Source: Streptomyces sparsogenes | GTDB taxonomy: Bacteria > Actinomycetota > Actinomycetes > Streptomycetales > Streptomycetaceae | Reading direction: 5' to 3' | DNA: 64,000 bases | Assembly: GCF_001704635.1 (NCBI RefSeq) | Contig: NZ_MAXF01000028.1 | Location: forward strand, 29,257 to 93,256 | In this document: piece after piece, positions 56,683-64,000 of the stretch | Layout of the letters: every line of letters starts with the position of its first letter | How positions within the stretch are numbered: position 1 is the stretch's first letter | Position numbers and translations under genes: made by a program | Notes under the pieces: generated by a model | What the model was told of the DNA's origin: nothing | Seen by the model: only the letters and a program-made list of their open reading frames with translations | Databases searched by the model: none

Positions 56683-56696
56683 GTTCGCTCTGAGCG
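56683..56696 (-). promoter_or_regulatory. ClgR operator upstream of clpP1
   Basis: GTTCGC-TCTGA-GCG matches exactly the pattern GTTCGC-N5-GCG reported for ClgR, the activator of clp and lon genes in Streptomyces. It lies about 40 bp upstream of the candidate -10 box, a suitable place for an activator. Binding in this strain is inferred. Confidence 0.75.
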
Positions 56697-56802
56697 CAGG
56701 TTCCGGGCCCGGGGCGGGCCGGGCGGGGGGCGGGGCGCCGGGGATTCGCTCCGGGGGCCGCGCGGGGCGCCGCACGGGGCCGCGTACGGCCCGTGGAATC
56801 GC

Positions 56803-56842
56803 GAACGGGCCCGGAACGCGCTCATCACGTCCGGGCCCGTTC
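56803..56842 (-). terminator. terminator after tig
   Basis: GAACGGGCCCGGA (56803-56815) and TCCGGGCCCGTTC (56830-56842) form a perfect 13-bp stem with a 14-base loop, about 26 bp past the tig stop. Confidence 0.8.
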
Positions 56843-56868
56843 TACGGGCTGTGGGGGGCCGCCGGGCG

Positions 56869-58299
56869 TCAGCCCTCGGTCTTGTCCCCGCCCTTGTCGC
56901 CCTCGTCGGCCTTGGCCTCGGTCTCGGCGGCCGGCTCCTCGGCGGCCGGCTCATCCGCGGCGGCCTCGACCGTCTCGCCGGTCTCGTCCTCGTCGTCCAG
57001 GTCGACGGTCTCGCCCTTGTCGTCGACCACCTTGGCGGCCTCGACCACGACGGCGAGGGCCTTGCCGCGGGCGACCTCGCCCACGAGCATCGGCACCTGG
57101 CCGCCCTCGACGACGGCCTGCGCGAACTGGTCGGGGCTCATGCCGGAGGAGGCGGCGCGGCGCATCAGGTGCTCGGTGAGCTCCTCCTGGCCGACGGACA
57201 GCTTCTCCTTGTTGACCAGCTCGTCGAGCACGAACTGGGTCTTGATGCCCTTCTCGGCCTGCTCCTTGAGCTCGGCCTCGAACTCCTCGGCGGTCTTGTC
57301 CTGCATCTCCAGGTAGGAGTCCAGGGTCAGACCCATCTGGCCGAGCTGGTGGTGCTCCAGGTTGTGCTTGCGGGTCTGGATCTCGTCCTCGAGGAGCTTC
57401 TCGGGGATCGGGACCTCGACCAGCTCCAGCAGGGCGTCGAGCACCTTCTCCTGGGCCTGGGTGGCCTGGTCGAACTTCTTCGACCGCTCCAGCCGCTTGC
57501 GGGTGTCGGCGCGCAGCTCCTCGAGGGTGTCGAACTCGCTGGCCAGCTGGGCGAAGTCGTCGTCCAGCTCGGGCAGCTCGCGGGCCTTGACCTCGGAGAC
57601 CTTGACCGTGACCTCGGCCTCCTTGCCCTTGGCGGAGCCGCCCTTGAGCTCGGAGGTGAAGGTGGCGGAGCCGCCGGCCTCCAGGCCGGTGACCGCCTCG
57701 TCGATGCCCTCGAGCAGCTCGCCGGAGCCGATCGTGTAGTTCACGCCGCTCGCGACGCCGTCCTCCAGGACCTCGCCCTCGACCTTGGCCTCGAGGTCGA
57801 CGGTCACGACGTCGCCCTCGGCCGCGGCGCGCTCGACGGCGCTGGTGGTGGCGAAGCGGTCGCGCAGCTGCTCGACGGCCTTGTCGATGTCCTCGTCCGA
57901 GACCTCGACGGAGTCGACGGTGACCTCGATGCCGGAGTAGTCCGGGATCTCGATCGTCGGGCGTACGTCCACCTCGGCGGTGAAGGCCAGCAGCTCGTTG
58001 TCCTTGAGCTCGGTGATGTCGACCTCGGGCTGGCCGAGCGGGTTCAGCTCGCCCTCGTTGACCGCGTCGGTGTAGAACTTCGGAAGGGCGTCGTTGACCG
58101 CCTCCTCCAGCACCGCACCGCGGCCGAACCGCTGGTCGATGACGCGGGCCGGGATCTTGCCCTTGCGGAAGCCGGGCACCGTGACCTGCTGGTTGATCTT
58201 CTTGTACGCCGCGTCGAGGCTGGGCTTGAGCTCCTCGAAGGGCACCTCGACAGTGAGCCGAACCCGAGTCGGGTTCAGGGTCTCCACGGCGCTCTTCAC
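56869..58299 (-). CDS. tig: trigger factor (ribosome-bound chaperone)
   Basis: A 476-residue chaperone from a GTG start. The N-terminal ribosome-binding domain has the [10 protein letters not shown] signature near residue 45. The FKBP-type peptidyl-prolyl isomerase domain (about 155-245) contains [17 protein letters not shown] and [12 protein letters not shown]. The helical C-terminal chaperone domain runs to about 430. The last 45 residues are an acidic, disordered tail (DDEDETGE and repeats of AAEEPAAE type), common in actinobacteria. It binds nascent chains at the ribosome exit. Confidence 0.96.
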   Translation of the reverse strand: MKSAVETLNPTRVRLTVEVPFEELKPSLDAAYKKINQQVTVPGFRKGKIPARVIDQRFGRGAVLEEAVNDALPKFYTDAVNEGELNPLGQPEVDITELKDNELLAFTAEVDVRPTIEIPDYSGIEVTVDSVEVSDEDIDKAVEQLRDRFATTSAVERAAAEGDVVTVDLEAKVEGEVLEDGVASGVNYTIGSGELLEGIDEAVTGLEAGGSATFTSELKGGSAKGKEAEVTVKVSEVKARELPELDDDFAQLASEFDTLEELRADTRKRLERSKKFDQATQAQEKVLDALLELVEVPIPEKLLEDEIQTRKHNLEHHQLGQMGLTLDSYLEMQDKTAEEFEAELKEQAEKGIKTQFVLDELVNKEKLSVGQEELTEHLMRRAASSGMSPDQFAQAVVEGGQVPMLVGEVARGKALAVVVEAAKVVDDKGETVDLDDEDETGETVEAAADEPAAEEPAAETEAKADEGDKGGDKTEG

Positions 58300-58476
58300 G
58301 GTTCGGTCTCCTTGGGGCTGACTTCTTGGTGTTCTGCTGCGTTGCTGTGGTGCGTTTCAGCGGATCGCGCCCGGCAGAGAAAGACACAGACGCGCAGCTT
58401 GCATAGTAACCGCACGCATGACGCGGCCCACAATGCGATCTTGCGCTCGTGATCGCGAGGGTGATCGTGATGTTGG

Positions 58477-58550
58477 TCGGGGTGGCCGGATTCGAACCGA
58501 CGACCTTCCGCTCCCAAAGCGGACGCGCTACCAAGCTGCGCCACACCCCG
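58477..58550 (-). tRNA. tRNA-Pro(TGG)
   Basis: A 74-nt cloverleaf on the minus strand starting CGGGGTGTGGCGCAG. The anticodon stem TCCGC/GCGGA encloses TTTGGGA, anticodon TGG. The acceptor CGGGGTG/CACCCCG is followed by A73; CCA is not encoded. Confidence 0.97.
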
Positions 58551-58646
58551 TCGGTGCGACACGTAGGGTACATGCCCCGGCAGGCCACGGCCGCCGCTTT
58601 TTCGACTGGTGGGCAAGGGTGTGCGGGATGTGGTGCGGACCCGCTA

Positions 58647-58652
58647 CGATGC
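58647..58652 (+). promoter_or_regulatory. possible -10 box upstream of tRNA-Gly
   Basis: TACGAT at 58647-58652 matches the -10 consensus; 17 bases upstream is TGCGGG, a poor -35. Transcription would start about 65 bases before the tRNA. Confidence 0.3.
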
Positions 58653-58723
58653 TTGCCGTGCCGCGGATCGGGCGATCACGCTCGACGGCCGCGCCCGGAA
58701 GATCCGGCGGGGTGGCGGCGCAG

Positions 58724-58797
58724 GCGGGCGTAGCTCAATGGTAGAGCCCCAGTCTTCCAAACTGGCTACGCGGGTTCGATTCCCGTCGCCCGCTCCA
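58724..58797 (+). tRNA. tRNA-Gly(TCC) with encoded CCA
   Basis: The cloverleaf starts GCGGGCGTAGCTCAATGG. The anticodon stem CCAGT/ACTGG encloses CTTCCAA, anticodon TCC. The acceptor GCGGGCG/CGCCCGC is followed by discriminator T and then CCA (58795-58797) in the genome, unlike the three other tRNAs in the window. Confidence 0.96.
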
Positions 58798-58896
58798 TGC
58801 CTTCCGGCCCGGTGCCCGGGATTCTCCCGGCGCCGGGCCGTTCGTGTTTCCCCCTCTTTCCGGGCGCGCCGCCGGGCGCGCTTCCGGAGCGTGGGA

Positions 58897-59091
58897 TCAG
58901 AGGTCTATCTCACTGATCGAACGCGAGACCGAGTCGAGGAAGTCCTGGATGTTGGGCGCCAGGTCGGACGACGCGAGCAGGAAGCCGAAGAGCGCCGCCA
59001 CGAGGGCCGGCCCCCAGCTGATCTTGCCGTTGCGGACCATCAACACAAGGATGATGCCCACCAATATCACCAAAGACACAGATATGACCAC
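58897..59091 (-). CDS. 64-residue membrane protein
   Basis: A 64-residue protein from a GTG start. Two hydrophobic segments (VVISVSLVILVGIILVLMV at about 1-20, and WGPALVAALFGFLLASS at about 26-42) are joined by a short basic loop RNGKIS, and an amphipathic C-terminal helix follows (NIQDFLDSVSRSISEID). The first codons use rarer low-GC codons (ATA, TTG, CTT), as often near starts. No family is named. It stands alone between tRNA-Gly and an AT-rich region. Function is unknown; a small holin-like or membrane-scaffold protein is possible. Confidence 0.75.
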   Translation of the reverse strand: MVISVSLVILVGIILVLMVRNGKISWGPALVAALFGFLLASSDLAPNIQDFLDSVSRSISEIDL

Positions 59092-59698
59092 GACTGATCA
59101 CACACCCTCGGTCGCCACGCATCTCACCGGCCCGGAAGCACGCGACCTCGCACACCCCCGCGACACCATCGTGCCATCAACTCCCGCCGCCCTGGAGCCG
59201 CGTGACGGAACCGCCGGTCCTTCGGTCCGCACCTCACCTACCCCGCCGGGCGCCACTCCACGACCCGGGGCAGCGTGACGCCGCACACAATTCGAGGGCC
59301 TGCCCGACCATCGGAATTGGACTTGATCACATAGTCGGCGGGAAATTCCGAATTTCCCCGGGGCCGTTCCGGCCCGGCGGGACGTAACGACAAAGCGCCA
59401 ATGAAGCAGACATTCCGCCAGAGCCGCCTCCGGGGCATATGTCACCATTTAACCAGTACGAAACCCGACAGATCGGGCGGTGGTGGATCGTCATACCGAA
59501 CGATCGGATCGCTTTGTCGACTTGCCCCCGCCCGATACCTGCACGAGCCATGCATGCGATAGGCAACAAAGAACTGAACGAGGTTTTACGCAATACGGGT
59601 TTCACGGCTATCGTGCATTGAATGTTCCACGCTGCCACGACTCCCCCACGCGCAGTGTGGTCCCGGGTCCTGTCCCCCAGCTCCTGGTGGGAGGGCCT
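59092..59698. promoter_or_regulatory. 607-bp region without a convincing gene, lower GC
   Basis: This gap separates the 64-residue protein gene from the acyltransferase gene and is clearly less GC-rich than its surroundings. A 60-codon frame at 59439-59621 is open but lacks the G/C third-position bias and contains a TTA codon, so it is probably not a gene. Inverted segments (GGAAATTCCGAATTTCC near 59340) and a candidate promoter at 59585-59614 are present. Confidence 0.6.
59585..59614 (+). promoter_or_regulatory. candidate promoter of the acyltransferase gene
   Basis: TTTACG (59585-59590) and TATCGT (59609-59614), 18 bases apart, resemble -35 and -10 boxes. Transcription would begin about 80 bases before the GTG start. 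Confidence 0.4.
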
Positions 59699-60877
59699 GT
59701 GACCAACTCCCTGCGCCCGCACGGTTACCAGCGGGCCCCGCTCCCCCCGGCCCGGGAGGCGGAGCCCCCTCCCCCCACACCGCACCGCGACAGAGCAGGG
59801 CACCAGACGGGTCCGCCCACCGCCCCGGCCAAGCCCGAGCCCAAGCAGCGGGACGCGTTCTTCGACAACGCGAAGTACCTCGCGATCGTCCTGGTCGCCA
59901 TGGGCCACGCATGGGAGCCGCTGACCGACGGCAGCCGCACCGCCGAAGCGCTCTACATGACCGTCTACGCGTTCCACATGCCGGCGTTCATCCTCATCTC
60001 CGGCTACTTCTCCCGCAGCTTCGACATGCGGCCCCACCGGCTCAGGCGGCTCATCACCGGGATCGCCGTACCGTATTTGATCTTCGAGATCGCCTACACC
60101 TTCTTCAAGCGCTGGGCGGACGACGACCCCACGTACGACTTCAGCCTGCTGGACCCCTGGTACCTCACCTGGTTCCTGATCGCGCTGTTCGTCTGGCGGA
60201 TGACCACCCCGATCTGGAAGATCATCCGCTGGCCGATCCCCGTCTCGCTGGCCATCGCCACGCTGGCCTCGGTCTCCCCCGACATCGGTGACGACCTCGA
60301 TCTGCAGCGGGTGCTCCAGTTCCTGCCGTTCTTCGTGATCGGGCTGCACATGAAGGCGGAGCACTTCCAGCGGATCCGCACGCCCCGGACGCGGCTGGTG
60401 GCCCTGCCGGTGTTCGCCGGCGCGGTCGCGTTCGCCTACTGGGCGGGCCCGCGGATGAACTCGGCGTGGTTCTACCGCCGCGACAGTGTCCAGGAGCTCG
60501 CCGCGCCGCCGTGGACCGGGCCCGTGATGACCCTCGCCATGTTCGGCTGCTCGATGGTGCTGGTCGCGTGCTTCTTCGCCTGGGTGCCGCGGCGCCGGAT
60601 GTGGTTCACCGCCCTGGGCGCCGGGACCCTGTACGGGTACCTGCTGCACGGCTTCCTGGCCAAGGGCTCCCGCTTCTGGGGCTGGTACGACGACTACGCG
60701 TGGCTGCACAAGCCGCTCGGCGAGATCGCGGTCACGCTGGTCGCCGCCACGGTCGTCACCCTCCTGTGCACGCCTCCCGTGCAGCGCCTGTTCCGCTTCG
60801 CGATCGAGCCGAAGATGGAGTGGGCCTTCCGGAAGGACCCGGGGGAGCAGGCCCGCGGCCGCTCCTCGGCGGCCTGA
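59699..60877 (+). CDS. acyltransferase-3 family membrane protein
   Basis: A 392-residue protein from the GTG at 59699 with GGGAGGG upstream. A 50-residue Pro-rich start is followed by the acyltransferase-3 fold: RDAFFDNAKYLAIVLVAMGHAWEPL, with the conserved His near residue 76, then AFHMPAFILISGYFSRSF and about ten helices in total. Members (OafA/NolL-like) transfer acyl groups, often acetyl, to sugars or other outer-surface molecules from a cytoplasmic donor. The acceptor here is unknown. The gene is single, with its own promoter region, and converges on an ABC exporter across a strong terminator. Confidence 0.9.
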   Translation: MTNSLRPHGYQRAPLPPAREAEPPPPTPHRDRAGHQTGPPTAPAKPEPKQRDAFFDNAKYLAIVLVAMGHAWEPLTDGSRTAEALYMTVYAFHMPAFILISGYFSRSFDMRPHRLRRLITGIAVPYLIFEIAYTFFKRWADDDPTYDFSLLDPWYLTWFLIALFVWRMTTPIWKIIRWPIPVSLAIATLASVSPDIGDDLDLQRVLQFLPFFVIGLHMKAEHFQRIRTPRTRLVALPVFAGAVAFAYWAGPRMNSAWFYRRDSVQELAAPPWTGPVMTLAMFGCSMVLVACFFAWVPRRRMWFTALGAGTLYGYLLHGFLAKGSRFWGWYDDYAWLHKPLGEIAVTLVAATVVTLLCTPPVQRLFRFAIEPKMEWAFRKDPGEQARGRSSAA

Positions 60878-60914
60878 CAGCCGCCCGAGACCCCGCGCAC
60901 GACCCGGGCACTGG

Positions 60915-60961
60915 CGAAGGCCGTGCCGGAGCCGGATCACCCCGGCCCGGCACGGCCTTCG
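60915..60961. terminator. bidirectional terminator between the acyltransferase and ABC permease genes
   Basis: CGAAGGCCGTGCCGG pairs with its exact complement and, after one bulged A, GCCGG pairs with CCGGC: about 20 bp in all around an ATCACC loop. Confidence 0.88.
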
Positions 60962-60982
60962 CCGTTCCGGGTGCCTTCCGCG

Positions 60983-63472
60983 TCACCTGCCGTGCCGGAG
61001 CCCCGCCCGGGCGGGCAGCCCCGTCGCGAGCAGCCCCAGGGCCACCGCCGCGCCCACGAAACCCGCGTACGTCAACGGCGGCAGGTACGGACCCTCCCCG
61101 GTCATTCCGCGGGCCATCGGCACCAGCGTCACCAGCGCGATCGCCGTGCCGAGCGCGACCCCGGCCGTGACCACCAGCAGCGCCTCCCAGCGCACCATGT
61201 CCAGGACCTGCCGCCGGGTCGACCCGATCAGCCGGAGCATGGCCAGCTCCCGGCGGCGGTCCAGGACGGTCATCACCAGCGTGTTGGCGGCGGCGACGGC
61301 GGCGAAGCCGCCGAGGACCGCGGCCATCACCGTGTTGGCCCAGGCGTTCAGCTCGTTCTCCTCGTCCCGGGCCGCCGCGTAGCCACCGGGCCCGGTGACC
61401 TCCCCGAGGGGGCCGAGCGCGGCCGCGACGGCCGCCGGGTCGGCGCCCTTCGCGTCCCGTACCAGCACATGGCTGTCGAAGCCCGAGGTCACATGGGAGA
61501 CCAGCGCCGCGCGCGGGAGGGTGACCTGCGCGAGGCCCAGCCCCCGCCCGTACGTCGCGACGACCCTCGGCGCGGCCGTCGAGCCGTCCGGGAGGCTCAA
61601 CCGGAGCCGGTCGCCGACCTCCACCCCCAGGGAGGACGCGAGGCCCGCGTCCACGGCCACCGCGTCGCGCCCCAGCGCGTCCAGGCCGCCCGTGCGGACG
61701 TCGAGGTCCTGGACGGCCGCCAGGGCGCGGCCCGTGCCGGACACCCCCTGCGCCGACGCGGTCTCCATCCAGGCGCCGTCGCCCGACCCCTTGCGGACCA
61801 GCACTCCGGTGCGCAGCACCCCGACCGCCGCGGCCACCCCCCGGACCCGGCCGGCGCGGGCCGTGGCGTCGGCGGGCAGGCCGCCCGGCGCGGACACGAC
61901 GTGGTCGGCGACGACGCCCTCGCGCCGCTGCCCGGCCGTCGCGTGGTCCTCGCTGGTGTGCAGGAACACCAGCGTCGAGGCGAAGGCCATGGCGAGCACG
62001 AGCGGGGTGATCGCCGAGGCCAGGCGGCGGGCGTTGGCCCGGGCGTTGGCCGCCGCCAGGACGGCCGGGGCCCGGCCCGCGCGCAGCGGTAGGCCGACCA
62101 GCCAGGCGCAGCCACGGGCGACGAACGGGCCCAGCAGCCCGACGGCCAGCATGAACAGCATCACCACGCCCAGCGCCGCGTTGGCCGCGTCCTCGCCCGA
62201 GGACGAGGCCGCCACGCCCGCCAGCACACAGCCGCCGGCCAGGGCCGCGGTGCCCAGCAGGGTCCGGACGACGCCCGGGCGGAACGGCTCGGCCGCCGCC
62301 TCGCCGAGCGCCTGGCCCGGCTTGATCCGCGCCGGTCGGCGGGCCGCCGCCAGACCCGCGAGCAGCGCGGTGAGCAGCCCCGCGCCGACGGCGCTGACCA
62401 GCGGGATCCAGGAGACCGAGAGCTCCACCCCGGCCGGGATCGCGCCCTTGTCCCGCAGCTGTCCGAACCACCAGTGCGCCAGGCCGATGCCGGGCAGGGT
62501 GCCGAGCGCGCCCGCGAGCGGGGCGACCAGCAGCGCCTCCGCGGCGATGGACCGGCGGATCTGGCGCGGGGTGGCGCCGATCGCGCGCAGCAGGGCGATC
62601 TCGCGGCCGCGCTGGCCGACGGAGAGCGCGACGGTGCCGGCGGTGGTGAAGAGGGCGACCACGGTGGCGACCCCGCCGAAGGAGCCGCCGATCCCCTCCA
62701 GAACCTCCCTGGCCCCCTCCAGCCCGGGCTCCTCGGCCGCGCCGCGCCCCTCGCCGGTGCACACGCGCGCGGCGGGCGCGTTCTTGAGGGCGCGCTCCAG
62801 GCGGGCCGCCAGTGCGCCGGGGGTGGTGCCGGGGCGGGGGCGGACGAGGACGGCGTCCACGGTGGCCGGGTGGCCGGACAGGGCCCGCGCCCGGGCGTCG
62901 GTGAACCACACGGTGGGGCCGCCGGTGCGGCCCTGGGGGCTCGTACGGGCGATGCCGGACACCCGGAAGCGGTGGGCGCCGTCGGCCGTGGTCAGGGTGA
63001 TCCGGCCGCCCGGGCGGGCCTGCGCCGCGCGGGCCGCCGCCGGGTCCAGCACGACCTCGCCGTCCCGGGGGGCCGCGCCCACGGCGAGCGCGGCCCCGGT
63101 GAAGGGGGCGGAGCCCCAGCCGTGGGCGGTGAGGGCGGCGTCGCCGCGGCGGACGGGGAACGTCAGGTCGGGCGCGGCCGCCGCCGCGCCGGGGGTGCGG
63201 GCGGCCGTGGCGACGAGCGAGGCGTCGAGCCGGACGCGGTCGGGGGCGGGCTCGGACTCCTCCTGGCTGCCCACCCGCTGGTGGGCGGTGAGCACGACCG
63301 GCGTGTGCGCGTAACGCCCGGGCGGCACGGTGGCCCGCAACCCGCTCTCCAGCAGGATCCCGCAGGCCGACACGATCGCGGCGGCCAGCACCAGCGCGAT
63401 GAAGGTGCCGACGAACGCGGCCGGCTTGAAGCGGACGGCCGCCCGGGCCAGCCCGTTGCCGAAGAGCCTCAT
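60983..63472 (-). CDS. FtsX/MacB-type ABC transporter permease
   Basis: An 829-residue protein. One N-terminal helix (AFVGTFIALVLAAAIVSACGILL) precedes an outer domain. Then come the FtsX-type helix triplets, one set around 260-420 and another around 700-820, with the typical LRAIGATPRQIRRSI and LRLIGSTRRQVLDMV coupling segments. Two FtsX modules in one chain is the common Streptomyces form. With the adjacent ATPase it forms a MacB-like mechanotransmission transporter that exports lipoproteins, antibiotics or peptides; the substrate is not inferable. Its ATG overlaps the ATPase stop as ATGA. Confidence 0.93.
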   Translation of the reverse strand: MRLFGNGLARAAVRFKPAAFVGTFIALVLAAAIVSACGILLESGLRATVPPGRYAHTPVVLTAHQRVGSQEESEPAPDRVRLDASLVATAARTPGAAAAAPDLTFPVRRGDAALTAHGWGSAPFTGAALAVGAAPRDGEVVLDPAAARAAQARPGGRITLTTADGAHRFRVSGIARTSPQGRTGGPTVWFTDARARALSGHPATVDAVLVRPRPGTTPGALAARLERALKNAPAARVCTGEGRGAAEEPGLEGAREVLEGIGGSFGGVATVVALFTTAGTVALSVGQRGREIALLRAIGATPRQIRRSIAAEALLVAPLAGALGTLPGIGLAHWWFGQLRDKGAIPAGVELSVSWIPLVSAVGAGLLTALLAGLAAARRPARIKPGQALGEAAAEPFRPGVVRTLLGTAALAGGCVLAGVAASSSGEDAANAALGVVMLFMLAVGLLGPFVARGCAWLVGLPLRAGRAPAVLAAANARANARRLASAITPLVLAMAFASTLVFLHTSEDHATAGQRREGVVADHVVSAPGGLPADATARAGRVRGVAAAVGVLRTGVLVRKGSGDGAWMETASAQGVSGTGRALAAVQDLDVRTGGLDALGRDAVAVDAGLASSLGVEVGDRLRLSLPDGSTAAPRVVATYGRGLGLAQVTLPRAALVSHVTSGFDSHVLVRDAKGADPAAVAAALGPLGEVTGPGGYAAARDEENELNAWANTVMAAVLGGFAAVAAANTLVMTVLDRRRELAMLRLIGSTRRQVLDMVRWEALLVVTAGVALGTAIALVTLVPMARGMTGEGPYLPPLTYAGFVGAAVALGLLATGLPARAGLRHGR

Positions 63473-64000
63473 CGGACGGCCTCCGGCACACCGCCCGGGA
63501 CGCCCGGCGCACCGCCCGGGATGCCCGGCGCATGGGCCGGGACGTCCGGCGTGCGGGCCGGCCGGAGGGCGGCGGGGTCCGTGGGGGCCGCGGCCGGGCG
63601 GGCGGTGAGCCGGGTCATCCGGGCGGCGATGTCCTGGGCCGGGGCGCCCGTCACGCTGTCGGCGAGCGAGCCGTCGGCGAGGAACAGCACACGGTCGGCG
63701 TAGCTCGCGGCCACCGGGTCGTGGGTGACCATGACGACGGTCGCGCCGAGCGCGTCCACGGCGTGCCGCAGCAGGCCGAGCACCTCGGCGGCGGTGCCGG
63801 TGTCCAGCGCGCCGGTCGGCTCGTCGGCGAAGACCACGTCGGGGCTGGTGACCAGCGCGCGGGCGATGGCGACCCGCTGCTGCTGCCCGCCGGAGAGCCG
63901 CCCCGGGCGGCGCCCGCCCAGCTCGCCGAGGCCCACCTGGGCGAGCACGGCACGGGCCCGGGCCCAGTCGGGGCGCGCGCCCGCGAGCCGCATCGGCAGC
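63469..64000 (-). CDS. ABC transporter ATP-binding protein (partial, 5' end outside the window)
   Basis: The C-terminal 176 or so residues of an ATPase, cut at the window end. Present are the ABC signature LSGGQQQRVAIARALV, Walker B with the catalytic Glu in VVFADEPTGALD and the H-loop VVMVTHDP; the Walker A lies beyond the window. The sequence is typical of the MacB/LolD group that partners FtsX-type permeases. It ends with a 50-residue disordered tail of PGIPGGAPGVPGG type. It overlaps the permease gene by four bases, so the two are translated together. Confidence 0.93.
   Translation of the reverse strand, partial: LPMRLAGARPDWARARAVLAQVGLGELGGRRPGRLSGGQQQRVAIARALVTSPDVVFADEPTGALDTGTAAEVLGLLRHAVDALGATVVMVTHDPVAASYADRVLFLADGSLADSVTGAPAQDIAARMTRLTARPAAAPTDPAALRPARTPDVPAHAPGIPGGAPGVPGGVPEAVR

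Larger units (their letters stand above)
56517..56868. promoter_or_regulatory. clpP1 promoter region and tig terminator
   Basis: No gene is seen in these 352 bp. From the clpP1 side come a possible -10 TAGGGT (minus strand, 56639-56644), the ClgR box (56683-56696), a very GC-rich stretch, and the tig hairpin (56803-56842). Confidence 0.6.

Noticed and set aside
58449..58733. Plus-strand frame with the phrase VAGFEPTTFRSQSGRATKLRHTP
   Set aside because: This is the well-known artefact of translating a tRNA-Pro gene on the opposite strand.
59439..59621. 60-codon plus-strand frame in the low-GC region
   Set aside because: It lacks G/C third-position bias, has a TTA codon and no ribosome-binding site; more likely promoter DNA.

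Overview
This window is very GC-rich chromosomal DNA from an actinomycete, almost certainly a Streptomyces or close relative. Gene content and order match the core Streptomyces block that runs from comEC/comEA through leuS, nadD, proA/proB, obgE-rpmA-rplU, rne, rodA-pbp2-mreDCB, ndk, folC, valS, clpX-clpP-clpP to tig. GTG starts, ATGA/GTGA overlaps and long Pro/Gly/Ala-rich disordered tails are also typical. No insertion sequence, prophage, CRISPR array or secondary-metabolite cluster was found; this is core genome with small accessory insertions.

Layout. 1-1150: a small hypothetical protein and a HigBA-like toxin-antitoxin pair with a palindrome at its start codon. 1151-7113 (minus): comEC, comEA, a DegV protein and a membrane-anchored coiled-coil protein. 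7278-10471: leuS behind a leucine leader peptide and attenuator. 10472-13820: two tRNA-Ala genes flanking two tiny Cys-motif proteins and a divergent MFS exporter/MmyB-type regulator pair. 13916-18005 (minus): two small membrane proteins, nadD, an LCP-family protein, rsfS and a histidine phosphatase that appears to start at CTG. 18138-27038: an M48 protease, two membrane proteins sharing a cytoplasmic motif, proA, a conserved hypothetical, proB and a TagF-like glycerophosphotransferase. 27210-29380: obgE, rpmA, rplU. 29674-38860: RNase E/G with very long arms, the DUF2344/radical SAM pair and a CYTH-CHAD protein. 38943-45095: rodA, pbp2, mreD, mreC, mreB. 45428-50541: ndk, a DUF4233 protein, folC, valS. 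50663-53632: three tandem paralogous membrane-anchored proteins. 53710-58299: clpX, two clpP genes, tig. 58477-64000: tRNA-Pro, tRNA-Gly, a small membrane protein, an acyltransferase and an ABC exporter cut by the window end.

How the genes fit together. The LCP protein, the VVFDE-motif membrane proteins, the TagF-like enzyme and the mre/pbp2/rodA genes correspond by family and order to genes linked to spore-wall synthesis in S. coelicolor. Protein quality control (clpX, clpP1, clpP2, tig) forms a second module, with a perfect match to the ClgR-box pattern upstream of clpP1. RNA and translation functions (leuS, valS, rsfS, rpmA, rplU, obgE, rne, four tRNAs) form a third. The less ordinary observations are the leuS attenuator, two apparent CTG starts, repeat arms on both sides of the RNase E/G catalytic core, tandem minisatellites around proA, and the three-gene tandem family.
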